Below are positions 20,860 through 31,780 of a stretch of DNA of 64,000 nucleotides, one piece after another. A model generated the notes under the pieces. It was not told the origin of the DNA. It saw only the letters and a list, made by a program, of their open reading frames with translations, and did not search any database. The stretch is from Ceratothoa steindachneri (Eukaryota > Arthropoda > Malacostraca > Isopoda > Cymothoidae): positions 33,462,675-33,526,674 of the forward strand of contig OZ018327.1 of assembly GCA_963969495.1 (NCBI GenBank), given 5' to 3'. Positions within the stretch are counted from its first letter, which is position 1; every line of letters begins with the position of its first letter. The position numbers were made by a program, and so were the translations under genes.

Positions 20860-22160
20860 CTAATCACGGGGTGTGAATTTAAGTTCATTGAGGATATCTT
20901 TTAAGATTAGATCTTTTACGTAGAGGATGAATTTGTATTGCCCATCCGAAAGGATAAAGTTGGGGATTTCATCTATAAGGGTAGATTCAATGACCTTTCC
21001 TTTGCGGAAGTCCTTACACGGGTAGATTAGTTTGGCCTGTGAGAAGTCTATCGGGTGGTTAAAGTTTTTGTTGTGTGTGAAAAGACTAGAGGCTCTGTTC
21101 CCCCATCTAATGTCTCCTCTGTGTTCGTACATTCTCCTACCAGATTTCTTTCTGTTTTGCCTATGTAAAGTAAAGGGCAGTTAATTTATTTACAGGGGAT
21201 TAAATAGACTCCTGCTTCGTTGGTTATTTCTATCGGTTTGGTGGTAGGGAATGATTTTTGAATGGTCGAAGGGTATTTAAATGTGGTGCGGTTAGGGGAA
21301 AGGATACTATTTAAACCTTTCAGTAATGGAGAAAATTGAAAGAGAGAGGCAGTTTCTTTTAGTATCTGGGTTCCTACTTTTAGGGCAATAGAAGTTTGAC
21401 TTGGCCTTGGATAAGAATTCATTGATTTTATGGAGGGGATGTTTTAGTTCTATAAATGTACAGGTGGTGAAAGGAATTTCATCGGACAAGAAACAAGGGT
21501 CACAGATTCTAAATCCTCTCCAAAGCATAGACATTACAATGGCTTTTTTAATTTTTATATCAGGACAAGAGTAAAAATGGATGTAAGAATTTGAATTAGT
21601 GGTTTTACGGTATACAGAGAAGGTAGGTCGGTCATTTACTCTTACAATTTTAACATCGAGGAAAGGTAAACAATTATTATTTTCCCATTTAAATTTGAAT
21701 TTTATGGTAGGGTGTAGGTTATTGAGGTTGTTTAAGAAATTGTCAAAAGATTCCAGTTGAGTTAAAGGTCACATTGATATGACGTCATCAACATATCTGT
21801 ATCATACAAAATTTGGGGATGGGGTCACAAAGGGGAGTAGAGACAATTTCGAAATGTTCCATAAAAAGATTGCACAGAATGGGTGACAAAGGATTTCCCA
21901 TACTCAGCCCATGTTTTTGGCGGGAGAAACCCATATCGCTATTAAAAACATTTTCAATAACGAAAAGTTTAACTAAGTTAACAATTTTTGTTTGAGGTAA
22001 TGGGAGGTTTAATCTCGGGTTCCTTAATAAATTAAATAATACTTTAAGGGCTTCATCAACGGGTACATTGGTAAAGAGACTTTCTACATCAAAGCTCACT
22101 AAGCGACTGCCTTTGATGTCAATTTTTCTAAATGTTTCGATGAAATCTGATGAGTGAACT
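20860..22160 (-). pseudogene. PLE reverse transcriptase + GIY-YIG endonuclease
   Basis: The minus strand encodes the RT palm (SFDVESLFTNVPVDEAL at about 22095; KHGLSMGNPLSPILCNLF at about 21905), the catalytic RYVDDVIS (about 21795) in a frame shifted by one base from the preceding segment, FLDVKIVR (about 21665), YRKTTNS, and then the endonuclease: GVYLIPCK and LYIGKT (GIY-YIG core, about 21215-21160), HRGDIRWGN (about 21120), FNHPIDFSQAKLIY, and KVIESTLI with the conserved Glu (about 20985). At least three frameshifts or stops disable it. Activity would be RNA-templated DNA synthesis from an endonuclease nick. The N-terminal RT region upstream of 22160 is missing. Confidence 0.9.
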
Positions 22161-22179
22161 TTATGTGATGATGAGGTTG

Positions 22180-22182
<3 letters not shown>

Positions 22183-22240
<58 letters not shown>
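22183..22240. repeat. (TA)n, left half of LTR target
   Basis: TA tract at the 5' edge of the LTR; the matching right half is 23697-23774. Confidence 0.9.
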
Positions 22241-22250
<10 letters not shown>

Positions 22251-22677
22251 GAGAAATGGCTACATTAAGCATCCTGGAGGAGTATAGGTACATTCAAGCC
22301 CCCCCCCCCTTCATGAGGAGAAGCGTGGGAAAGGTAGCCGGTGAAAATGCTTACCATGTGTGATCTCCCCGCCGCTGTGGGCAGTTGGAGCTAACGTATG
22401 TTTGAAGGCGACCACCTAAGGTCCTTAAACGACGCTCTAACGATCGAATTACCTACGAGACCCATAAACCCGTGGTTATGAAAAAAAAAGCGGTGCTAGT
22501 CAGAAGGCACGCCAAGTAGCGGTGCGGTTGCGAGCCTATAATTTGCGAGCTGACTTGGGCACCCCAGTGCCACCTCAGGAATTCTCGCTCTCCCCAGATG
22601 CTAACTCACCATTCGCCCCCCCCCCTCCTTTGCATCTGTGGCCTGGTCACTTCCCCCTTCAGATGGGGCGGCAATCC

Positions 22678-22688
22678 GCCTATAAATA
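22678..22688 (+). promoter_or_regulatory. TATA box of the LTR
   Basis: CCTATAAATAAG, in LTR sense, about 440 bp from the LTR start and just upstream of a 69-bp tandem repeat. A good splice donor (CT|GTAAGT) follows near 23200. Confidence 0.5.
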
Positions 22689-22710
22689 AGCCCCGCAAAG
22701 AAAGAGAAGA

Positions 22711-22900
22711 GGATTATCTGAAGTCGATACGCCAGAATAGGATTAGGTCGTGAAGATCGATCCATCGGCCAGACAAGAAGATTATTAGAAGTCGATTCGC
22801 CAGAAGAAAGATTAGTTCGTAAAGATCGATCCTTCAGCCATACAAGACTATTTCCGTGAGAAACGATAGGATCAGATTGAGAAAATCGATCCCCCCCTTT
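22711..22900 (+). repeat. 69-bp tandem repeat in LTR leader
   Basis: Two clear units (22711-22779, 22780-22846) share GAAGTCGAT.CGCCAGAA and AAGATCGATCC, followed by a weaker third unit. Confidence 0.75.
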
Positions 22901-23693
22901 CAGGGCCGTATTAACCTAAATAGTCAAGTTTTATATCGGTGCCATACCGAAGAAGCCTTTTCCGTCTGCAAAGAAGTCCGACTGAAGAAAAGCAAACCCG
23001 CTCACACTCGAGTGATTCTCACATCTCAAGCACCGTAAGAGTGAGAGGAGAAGAACCCTGCCCCAACGAGCTCCCGTTCTTTAATTACGTTGAAGAATCA
23101 GCCCCCGTCACAGGCGACGAAAATTTCAACTAGCGACCACCACACTTCAAAGCGAGAGATAAGTCCTCCAGCGACATCCGGCAATCCCTAATACCTACCT
23201 GTAAGTTAACAATAACATTTATATCTCTATTGCGATAGTAGAAGTTTAGTACGTCCCACGTTTTAAAGGAGAGTAGAAACCATTATTCTTGAACCTAGGT
23301 CATATGTGTTTGTAGATGACAGTACATTAATTTAATGTTTTATGCTAATCAAATAGGGTCGTGATAAAAATACTAATTGGCAATTGGTATGTTTACTAGA
23401 AGCCTACTTGTTTATGTTTTGTCATTGAAAAATCTTTGAGGCCAAATATAGAAATGTGTTTACTGTTGGTTTGTAATATTTAATTTAAAATACAAGTTTA
23501 TTTTGGTAGATTCTGGTGTTTCCTCTTATCCTTATGTGTTTAAAAATAGCTCTTCCTTAAGGACTAAACCACTAAAATAGCACTCTTAGAACAAAGCCTA
23601 CTTCATCATAGAAGTAACTCACGCCCCTTAAAGCATACCGCTACTAAAAGGGTGTCAAAGAGTAGAGGGATTAAAACAAAGGGTCATTCTACG

Positions 23694-23696
<3 letters not shown>

Positions 23697-23774
<78 letters not shown>
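23697..23774. repeat. (TA)n, right half of LTR target
   Basis: TA tract directly after the LTR end ACGACA. Confidence 0.95.
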
Positions 23775-23777
<3 letters not shown>

Positions 23778-23800
23778 ACGCTTGGTGGGACTGCATGTGT

Positions 23801-23865
23801 TCTTAGTGTTCGACTGAGGCTGGCATGACAAACTCCATGCCGAAACTGGTCTCGAGATAATAAAT
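23801..23865 (+). ncRNA. Hammerhead-ribozyme-like motif (PLE right end)
   Basis: Near-identical to the motif at 20706-20770 but on the opposite strand: TTCGA, CTGAGGC-T, GGCAT...ATGCC, GAAAC, GGTC, TCGAG. All three helices pair; the core has the same CTGAGGC deviation. Confidence 0.45.
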
Positions 23866-23886
23866 ACTACGCTCCTCAACAGTTGT

Positions 23887-23892
<6 letters not shown>

Positions 23893-23957
<65 letters not shown>
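23893..23957. repeat. (TA)n microsatellite, right border of PLE
   Basis: TA tract at the outer right edge of the PLE's inverted arm. Confidence 0.95.
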
Positions 23958-23958
<1 letters not shown>

Positions 23959-24420
23959 GAAGTTTGTGTGTGTGTGTTTGTGTGTGTGTGTCTGTCTGTG
24001 TGTCCATTTATAGGAATCAAAAATCATGTTCTAACCCCTCCTCTCTCTACCTCTCTTTCTCCCCACTCTCTTCCTTCTCCCCCTTCTCTTTCCTCTAATC
24101 TCTCCCTCTCTCTCTTTCACCTTCCCCTTTCCCCATCTCCATTTCCCCTTTCCCTCTAACAGTCTCGTCATCCCCTTTCCCTCATCTTTTCCCTTCCCTT
24201 ATATCCCCCATCCCCCGTATATACCCCCTCTCCTCTACTCCCCCATCTCCCCCACCACTTCCTCCCTTACAAAAAGATATCCAAAACAAGAGAAATAATT
24301 TTCTCCTCCCCTCTCTCTCCCTCGCTTCCCTAATATCTTCCTCCCTTCCCTAATCTCCCCCCCCCTCTCCCCTCTTAAATACTCTCGTCCCCCCCCCCTA
24401 CAAAAGAAATCCAAATTAAG
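23958..24420. repeat. (GT)n then CT-rich low-complexity tract
   Basis: GTGTGT at 23966-24003, then several hundred bases of C/T-rich sequence with CCCCTC, CTCTCC and CCCTTTCCC motifs. No coding content. Confidence 0.85.
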
Positions 24421-24706
24421 AGAAAAAAATCAAAATTCCGTTCTTAAAAAAAAAAATCAAAATTCCGTTCTTAAAAAAAAAAAAAAATTCCGTTGTTAAA
24501 AAAAAAATCAAAATTCCGTTCTTAAAATAAGAATCAAAATTCCGTTCTTAAAAAAAAAAATCAAAATCCCGTTCTTAAAAAAATCAAAATCCCGTTCTTA
24601 AAAAAAAAAATCAAAATCCCGTTCTTAAAAAAATCAAAATCCCGTTCTTAAAAAAAAAAATCAAAATCCCGTTCTTAAAAACAAAACAAAATCCCGTTCT
24701 TAAAAT
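24421..24706. repeat. A-rich ~24-bp minisatellite
   Basis: About eleven units of TCAAAAT(T/C)CCGTTCTT plus a variable poly-A run. An early block has ATTCCG and a later block ATCCCG, showing two homogenised sub-arrays. Confidence 0.9.
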
Positions 24707-25100
24707 ATAGAGTAATAGAAGAAGATAAGATGCTCGATCTGTTTGTGTGGCTACAACGTAGTTCGCTCATAACTAACGGTCAGTTCTGCGTGAGCGTAAA
24801 CTGCCGAGCAGGCGTGATGAAACGTTTACTCATTTTAAGTGTATTATGTTAGGGAGAGTGTGCACCTCTCCTGAATCTGCCTTCAATCTAAAAATAATAA
24901 TAATCATCAAGTATAGATATTTTTATGCCACAATAGAAGAATTTTTAACATGAGAGATATACATTGTATATTGCCGCGTGTTTAACTCAATTTCTTCTTT
25001 GTCCTTTGAATTCCGCCCAAATTTCTCTCTCTTTCCCAGTCCCGATCGACCTTGCGAAACGGGCCTTAAAAGCTTGTCTATTCGGAGGGATTTGGGGTTT
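24707..25100. other. No gene seen
   Basis: Unassigned sequence upstream of the tRNA-like region. Confidence 0.4.
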
Positions 25101-25196
25101 TCCGCGTAGCCGAGTGGTTAAAGGCTCTCTTCAATTGAGATCAAAGCGGTTGCTCGCTGCCTCAGTGTGCTTGGTTCGAATCCCACCCCAGCACGG
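25101..25196 (+). tRNA. tRNA-like sequence (type II length), probably degenerate or SINE head
   Basis: Perfect internal promoter boxes: A box TAGCCGAGTGG (25107-25117) and B box GGTTCGAATCC (25173-25183). The D arm GCC...GGC pairs. A loop TTCAATT with four-pair stem would give anticodon CAA (Leu). The acceptor ends and T stem do not pair properly, so a functional tRNA is unlikely; a tRNA pseudogene or tRNA-derived SINE is favoured. Confidence 0.5.
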
Positions 25197-25265
25197 AATT
25201 TTTCGTAGTAGGAAATAACTATTTCCGAAGAAAAAAATATTCCGAATTCTCTTTCTTGCAGCATG

Positions 25266-25269
<4 letters not shown>
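25197..25269. other. Short flank of tRNA-like sequence
   Basis: Possible SINE body; too short to judge. Confidence 0.3.

Positions 25270-25340
<71 letters not shown>
25270..25340. repeat. (TA)n microsatellite
   Basis: TA tract at the 3' end of the following PLE fragment, as at position 54 and next to 37423. Confidence 0.95.
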
Positions 25341-25343
<3 letters not shown>

Positions 25344-25865
25344 GAAAAAACTCACAAAGTGGCACGTGAGGAAAGCAATAATATGAAAATTAACCTACAG
25401 GAAAATGAAAAGATGAATCCAAGCACTTTCGAACTATATTTGCATGAAAATGGAGGAGACAACCTTCTATAGGGTACAAAGATACGAAGGGAACGCCCAT
25501 CGCATAGTACAAACCAATGGAAAAAATCATTAGAGAAAAACATTTAGGGCTAAGAGTTAATCCACGATCATAGTAGACACGTGGTGGGGGAGGCAATGCG
25601 AATGATATTACACTAATAAGGAGAAACAACAGGCTGCATTATGAAGTTATTTGATTTAGTACAAGTTTTTTTAAAACAGGGTCGAGTATTAAATAAGCCA
25701 GGGGAAATATTTATATTGCGTAAGATGCAAATTAATGAACACTCGACAATATTTCTTTTTGTGAAATCAGCGGAATGATAAAGGAATTTTTCAGAATTCC
25801 AGTTAATTGGGTGGTTATTTTCAGATAAATGCAAGAATAAAACTTCACACTCTTTTCGGTGCAAT
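25341..25865 (-). mobile_element. Penelope-like element 3' fragment (GIY-YIG tail)
   Basis: The minus strand 25850-25690 encodes SENNHPINWNSEKFLY, KRNIVECSLI and NINISPGLF, the same late GIY-YIG block as at 1540-1733. The 3' region carries TTCGAAAGTGCTTGGATTC and ends CACTTTGTGAGTTTTT before (TA)n, matching the ends at 1-53 and 37376-37425. It is 5'-truncated and joined to a Tc1 relic. Confidence 0.7.
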
Positions 25866-26390
25866 TGATAGAAAATCCCTCGCCTGCTCTGCGACGAACG
25901 AACCTCATACCATCGAATCCAAGCAAATTTAACTTATATTCGTCGCTGAAGTGGACTTGGCTCCATTGGTTATTCGTCCATGTGACGTGAGCCTTCTTCT
26001 TCTTCTTCGGCCTGATCAATCAATGGATTGACCACGTGTGTCAGCAAGAGTGTGAAGATTGTCTTCCTCTAGCCGAGGCGATACAGTCTGCTTGGAGACA
26101 TTGATTGCCATAATATCTCTAATCTCTCAAGAAACTGCTGCAGCCGTCTTGGAATGGCCCTTATTCACAATTTGGGCATTGGCTCAGTCTTCCCTATTTG
26201 AGGCCCTCTTTACCCGCCTTAAATCAGCCTGTTTTATGGACTCCACTTTTGGGGCGCTGCACAATCTCTGCATTGCTTCTTCAATTCAAAGACCATCTTT
26301 TGGTGTCGGAACTTTACGATCTGGTCTCCTCGGGCAGAGGCGTCACAGACTTCTTAGTCATGTCACCCACGCGAGATTGAACTGAATTTA
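25866..26390 (-). pseudogene. Tc1-like transposase relic (N-terminal half)
   Basis: The minus strand shows a helix-turn-helix region (GHSKTAAAVS, AINVSKQTVSPRLEE; about 26165-26070), then TNNQWSQVHFSDEYKLNLLG (about 25975-25920) with the first catalytic Asp of the DDE triad, and RFVRRRAGE. The rest is cut off by the PLE tail at 25865. Frameshifts and stops are present. Confidence 0.75.
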
Positions 26391-27529
26391 GTTGTTATGG
26401 AAACAATGCCGGTTCTCTCTACAACAAATCTAGGCCTTCCGATTATTTTGGATGACTTCATTCTTTTCTAGTAAATTGCCTATTTGTTTTATTCAACCAA
26501 ATTTGCATACCTTTTACCCATATAGAACAGCCGCCGCAATGGTCACTAATCAAAGCTAATGTAGCTTAACCTTTTTCATGTGGAAAGTGGTGATTCCATT
26601 CAAGAACGAAGTGAACCTCTGTGGCAACCATAATCTACCAAAATGGTAGGGAAATTCACCTACCCGAGCTATGCCCTCCCTTGCTAGCACTCGCCAAAAT
26701 GCCCCCTTAAATAAAAAAAATCCTCTACCCGAGCTGGAATAATACTAAGCGCTGTGGAAAGGACATCATATGCCGTGGCCGGACAAGTAGGTGAGAAATA
26801 CCTTGTACTATGGCCGGCGAAAGATTAAAATAGCCAATGTGACTTCCTTTTAAGGCTGTTATATTGTTCTATTAGATACAAGGATTAAATTGGCCTAAAA
26901 GACTAGCGTCAGATAGGCATGACCGATCCAGTAAGAAAGTGTCGAACCATCGCTATAGCAACCCCATCACCGAGCGAGTGACTGGATCCAAATAGGCCAA
27001 TCGTCGCGCAGGCATGATCGAGGCAGTCAGTGTGTGCTATATTAACATTGTTCAATGACGGGTGGGAGTGAACACCAATTGAACGTGTGATTACAACCAC
27101 AGGTCTTAACAACCACAGGTGGAAACTAGGGGTCAACACGAATTAGGCCTCCATCCTTCGAATAACCACACCCTGCCTAGCTTAATCGCATCTAAGAACG
27201 CCTTTGAACCAGCGAGAGTTGTTACAATGGGGAATCATGGCGATGAATCTATGTGAAAATGATGGCCAATTACCACTCTTTCGAATCAGGTAGTGATGGT
27301 GCAAGGTAAATTCACTTGCTATAACAATGAATTTAGGATACTTAACGAACCACTCGACACCGTTTCCTGATGGGGCATTATTTGAGATGATGTCCCCACG
27401 CTGCTAGAAATACCAGATTGTCTTGTTGGTTTCGAACCCGATTTAAAACAGATTGACAAATGGTCAAATTATGATATTTTGGCTCTTTGATGATTGCCAG
27501 CGAAGCAAAAGGTTTGTCATATTTAGAGG
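26391..27529. other. No gene seen
   Basis: About 1.1 kb of apparently unique sequence. No coding similarity recognised. Confidence 0.4.
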
Positions 27530-27832
27530 GGCCTAAATAGGCTTACTGATATGGTTTCGATCGGGATTACTCTGTTAGTCGAGGCCTATTCGTTGGGCTC
27601 CGGTATATCTACTTTCTTAGTCTCGGGTAAGCCTACTTTGTTGGCTCCAAGCATGCTTACTATGTTCGCATCAAGCAAGCCTACTATGCTGGATTGAGTG
27701 GGCCTACCTTTTACAAATACAGGTGCCGTGTTGATCTCGAGTGGCTCTACTTTTTTTGCCTACGAGTGGACTAAAATCAACGAAGTAGGCCTTTATGTAG
27801 GCCTACTTTGTTAGTCTTGATTTCCAATAATT
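27530..27832. repeat. Degenerate ~33-bp minisatellite
   Basis: Repeats of the type GCCTACTTTGTTGGTCTCGAGTAA, for example at 27597, 27630, 27665 and 27795. Strongly diverged, with one inverted-looking unit near 27780. Confidence 0.7.
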
Positions 27833-28801
27833 AAATAAACAAGAATATTTATTATTGTTAATTTCTTTCCCCTTTCATTTATAACGAACCTGCAAGGGGG
27901 AGAGATTGTAAACTGGTTCCTGGAGTAGCGACACGCCTTCCCGGTTCCTTCAAACTAGATTGATACTACCAGGGCTTTATTAATTCTAAATATTTCTATT
28001 TTAGCTTTTTGGCAATTTTCCTTATTGGCCTATTGCTAATATCTCAGGCTAGTTGCCAACCAGCCTCCGTCCATTCATTCCTGGGAGGGGAGGGGAGCGA
28101 GTGTGGACGGGTTAACCCATCCTATCTTCCTGTCCCTTTTACGCACCCGTAAGGGGATGTTAGGTGACAACCGGAGGTTTGTGCGCCCTACAGGCCTCAA
28201 TATTCGCCATTTGCCCTCCTTTCCCCAAAACCCGCAAGCAGACCTGCTCCTATATATCTTCCACACATTCTTACTTCCTCTAACTTCACCATTTTCTTTA
28301 CAAATCTCTCGCAAAGTTTCTGCTTGACACCTCCTCGTTGTTATTGCGCTTCAAAATTGGAAGGGGAGTGATAACAACATGATAAAGAGGGTAAAAATAA
28401 CTACCAAGCATCTTCACATCCAATTTTATTTCACTTTTAACTTTACATCACAAATTTGACCTCGCGCCTTAAAAAAAAACAAGAGGATATCCATTAAATC
28501 CATGTTTATAACTAAATTAACTCAAAACCTGATCTTAAACTAACATCGGGAAGTTAAGTGCTATGTTAAGGGCTATGTATTCACAATAATTACTTTACTA
28601 TAGCCTTAAAAATGTCTATTGATACAGGCATTTATTAAAATATTCTATTAAAATGTAAGATAAGGCCTATTTTTCCCTTAGAAATATTCAATTTCGTCCT
28701 CTGCTGCCATATCTGTTCTAACTCCGTGCAGAGAATTAGTCCCGTCAAAGCGTCCGTAAATTCGGAGGTGAATGTATTTACCATCGTCAATTCTGACCTG
28801 A
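27833..28801. other. No gene seen
   Basis: Unassigned. A stretch at 28256-28325 (TTCCACACA, TAACTTCACCA.TTTCT, TACAAATCTCT) recurs at 32486-32555 and may be a small dispersed repeat. Confidence 0.4.
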
Positions 28802-28802
28802 A

Positions 28803-28869
<67 letters not shown>
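28802..28869. repeat. (TTA)n microsatellite
   Basis: About 68 bp of perfect ATT repeats. Confidence 0.97.
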
Positions 28870-29980
28870 GCAATAATAATAGCTGGTGGAGGAGGTTTTG
28901 TAGTAAAGTGAAACTGGTTATTATTCGATATTTAGTGCATATTATGCTATTGTTAGTATGGAGAAATTGCGTGATTGTTGCCAACTTTGCGTAAATATGG
29001 TCTTTGTACGAACACACATTTACAGTAGCTGCCTCGTATAGGCTATTGTTTAGCCTTTGCAGAACCTTTTTTTTTTATGTTCTTATTCATATGTTCCTTT
29101 TTATCCCCCGTTAAATAAAAATGTACTCGGAATCACAGTTTCCTTTATTTTATATACAAAAAATGCTGTTGATGCCCGTCGATCACCCTTTGTCGGAATG
29201 CAGATGGCTTAGTTGCCGATTACCTTAATGCTGAGAAAGTGAGTGTGGCTTATCAATGGGAAAAATAAGACTAGAAATTAGCTACCTTCACAAAGTAGTT
29301 TGTGCCGGCTACGACTTGGGTTTTGTAGGAAATTGCTTCAAAGGTTTCGAACGCAGTTTCAAGGGCCTTTTCAACCTGAACAAAGGTGGAGGTATTGTTA
29401 ATGATCAAAATGATTGGTAATTGATTGATTGATTGATGTAATAAGTGGTGAAAATGTGTAGTAGATGTAGATAGATATGAAGAAGATTTGTATTTGGTAT
29501 ATTATGGAAGAGAAAGATTTATACTCTATATCAATGGATAAGACGTTGAATTTCAAGTTAAAGTGTCCATTAGGTTGATTTCCGGCGTTAGTCAAAGGCT
29601 CGCTGGCAATTGGTTACATACGCTATCACACTTACAGTCTGTCACAACACTTTTTTCATTCCTCCTCCGTTCGCACGCACAACCCATCACTCTTAATTTT
29701 ATGTAAGTTGCTCGAGGGTTATATAAACACACTCCTCTGATGCTTATTGGGTAGCAAACCAATTCTACAGCTATTTTTGACCTTCCCCTCAAGACGACCC
29801 TACCCCTGGTACCCTTAGGTTTGCGAACGATTGTCATTCTGATTTTTATGTAAATTTTATCAACCGGCTATTTGACGGGCGGCATAATTACCACACTGTA
29901 GGCTTACAGTGAGCTATAAGAGATCAAGGAATATAAGTTGGAGTGTCTTGGTTGAATGTAGGCTTGAACAAATTAATATA
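28870..29980. other. No gene seen
   Basis: Unassigned sequence up to the TA target site of the next transposon. Confidence 0.4.
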
Positions 29981-31780
29981 CCGGGTGTCCCAGAAAAAAG
30001 TTAACCGTACTTTGAATTAGTATAACTCAAGAACTATTGGAGATTTTGGTGTCCTGCCAAAGTGTTTTATTTATCAACTATTTATCTGTCGATCCTGGAA
30101 ATATCATTAAATTCTCTTTTATGATATTGATACTCCAATGAGTTTAGTGAAGGCTATCGAAAATATGTTTGCGCAAGGAAGTAAAATAATGAAGCGAAGC
30201 CTAGGTAGGCTAGGCCACCGTGCACTTTCAAGAGAAGCATAGCAGCCTAGGTAGGCTAGGTCACTATGCGATTCTTTAAGCAAGCCTAGGCTATTTTACA
30301 GTGGTTTTTCAGCCACCCTGTAGTATGGTCTCGTCATTATTGCTTACTAAGCAAATCAAAGCGTTTCTGTATAAAAGTTGACTTCCATAGAACCTTTTTA
30401 ATCATGCGGTTAAGAAAAGATCAACGCATATTTGTAGTCACAAACTTTATTAAGACTGGCAGTATTAAACAAGTACAAGATTAATTTGAACAACGTTTTC
30501 CAGGTAGGCACCCACCAAGTAAGCCCACAATTTGGAAAAATGTTCGTAAATACCAACATGAAGGAACATGCTTAAATCTAAATAAAGGTCGTTCGGGTCG
30601 TATGAGAACCATAAGAACAACAAAAAATATCGAAAATGTTCAGATGACACTTCTTCAAATCCACATGTATCAGTCAGAAAGAATGGGTTACAAGTGTCAA
30701 AGTCGTCATTTAACCACATTATTAAACATGACTTAAAATGGCATCCCTATAAGATGCATGCAAGACACCAGCTTCTTAAAACTGATTTTCCGCGTCGTAG
30801 ACAATTTGTTGAATGGCTTTTCCATAAACCTGCTCGTTTCTTGGAAATCATTGTGATTGGTGACGAGGCAGCCTTTTTCATGAATTGAAAGGTAAATAGC
30901 CAGAACATTCGGCAATATGCGCCACTGACCCCCCCCCCCCGTATTTAACTTTGACACACGTATTTGTCAGCAATAAGTGTCTCTGTGGATCGGAGATGCG
31001 GGAATGGCTATCTTGTCAGCCCATTGTTTTACGAGAATAACTTGAATGGTGCTGCCTACCTGAGCATGATCAACGAAAGGATCTTCCCGGAACTCCGCTA
31101 GGTTTACGGCAATCAATTCAATAGATTTTGGTGGATTCAGGACGGCGCGCCAGCTCATAGATAGCTTGCTGTACGAACAAAACTAAGAGAAACGTTTGAC
31201 AACCTCATTGTCGCGCTAAATCATGCAATTGAATAGCCCCCAAGATCCCCTGATTTAACACTGTGTGATTATTTCTTATGGGGATATCTAAAGAATAAAG
31301 TGTATGCTACTTCACCACAAAGCATAAACCAGTTAAGAGATAATATCACACGTGAAGTTAATAGACTTGAAGAAAATCACAAGTTAATCAAAAAAGTTGT
31401 TCAATCAATGCGATCAAAGGCGCAACTGTGCTTGGAAAGAAATGGAGGACATGTAGAAGGAAACGATGCTGAAAAAAATTATAAAATGAATTTGTATTAC
31501 CCATATAAAGAGGTGTTTTGGTAAAAAATGGATTTAAATATATTTGTTGATTTTAAACTTCGAAGTTTGATTATTTTACTTCCTTGCGCAAACATAATTT
31601 TGATAGCCTCCACTAAACCCCTTAGTGTATCAACATCGTAAAAGGAAATTTAATGAAATTTCCGGAATCGACAGGTAAATAGTTTATAAATTTGTTTTGT
31701 TTTACAGAACTCAAAAATCGCCCATAAGTTTTGAGTTATACTAATTCAAATTACGGTTAACTTTTTTCTGGGACACCTTG
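29981..31780 (+). mobile_element. IS630/Tc1/mariner element with DD41D spacing
   Basis: An 1800-bp element flanked by TA. Ends are CCGGGTGTCCCAGAAAAAAG and the complement of CTTTTTTCTGGGACACCTTG. Homology between the ends extends about 210 bp inward (to GTTTGCGCAAGGAAG at 30167 and its complement at 31578), giving long inverted repeats. It encodes one broken transposase. Confidence 0.92.
30404..31524 (+). pseudogene. DD41D-type transposase (rosa/visitor-like)
   Basis: The start MRLRKDQR is followed by a helix-turn-helix (TIWKNVRKYQHEGT, about 30530-30575) and RSGRMRT. The catalytic region has first Asp at 30862 (VIGDEAAFFMN), second Asp at 31141 (WWIQDGAPAHR) and third Asp at 31267 (RSPDLTLCDYFLWGYLK). 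The last two are in the same frame with 41 residues between, the DD41D spacing reported for some IS630/Tc1/mariner lineages. The C-terminus carries CLERNGGHVEG, which ends this family. Stops near 30481 and 30888 and frameshifts between 30890 and 31100 inactivate it, although all three catalytic Asp remain. Confidence 0.88.

Larger units (their letters stand above)
22241..23696 (+). mobile_element. Putative solo LTR related to the Ty3 element
   Basis: It ends GGTCATTCTACGACA, matching the LTR end of the 8.6-14.75 kb element (element-sense end GTCATTCTACGACA), and begins TGTG...GGAGAAAT, similar to the solo LTR at 44521 (TGTGGAGGAAT). It is about 1456 bp long against 1463 bp for the Ty3 3' LTR and is flanked on both sides by ATATA inside a (TA)n tract. 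The duplication cannot be proven in a TA repeat. It contains a TATA box and a downstream repeat (listed separately). Confidence 0.6.
20638..23892 (-). mobile_element. Penelope-like element with inverted outer ends and nested LTR
   Basis: The main body is on the minus strand (RT to GIY-YIG, 22160-20860), with its 3' hammerhead-like end at 20706-20770. A short inverted copy of that same end lies at 23775-23892 on the plus strand, so the two 3' ends point outward. This inverted layout is characteristic of PLE insertions. Both outer ends meet (TA)n tracts (20558-20637, 23893-23957). A separate LTR (22241-23696) sits inside an internal (TA)n, splitting the structure. Confidence 0.75.

Noticed and set aside
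23655..24027. Open frames rich in alternating Ile-Tyr
   Set aside because: They are translations of (TA)n tracts; the same applies at many other TA repeats.
28530..28575. Sequence resembling part of 5S rRNA (GGGAAGTTAAGTGC)
   Set aside because: Only a short match; the rest of a 5S gene is absent.
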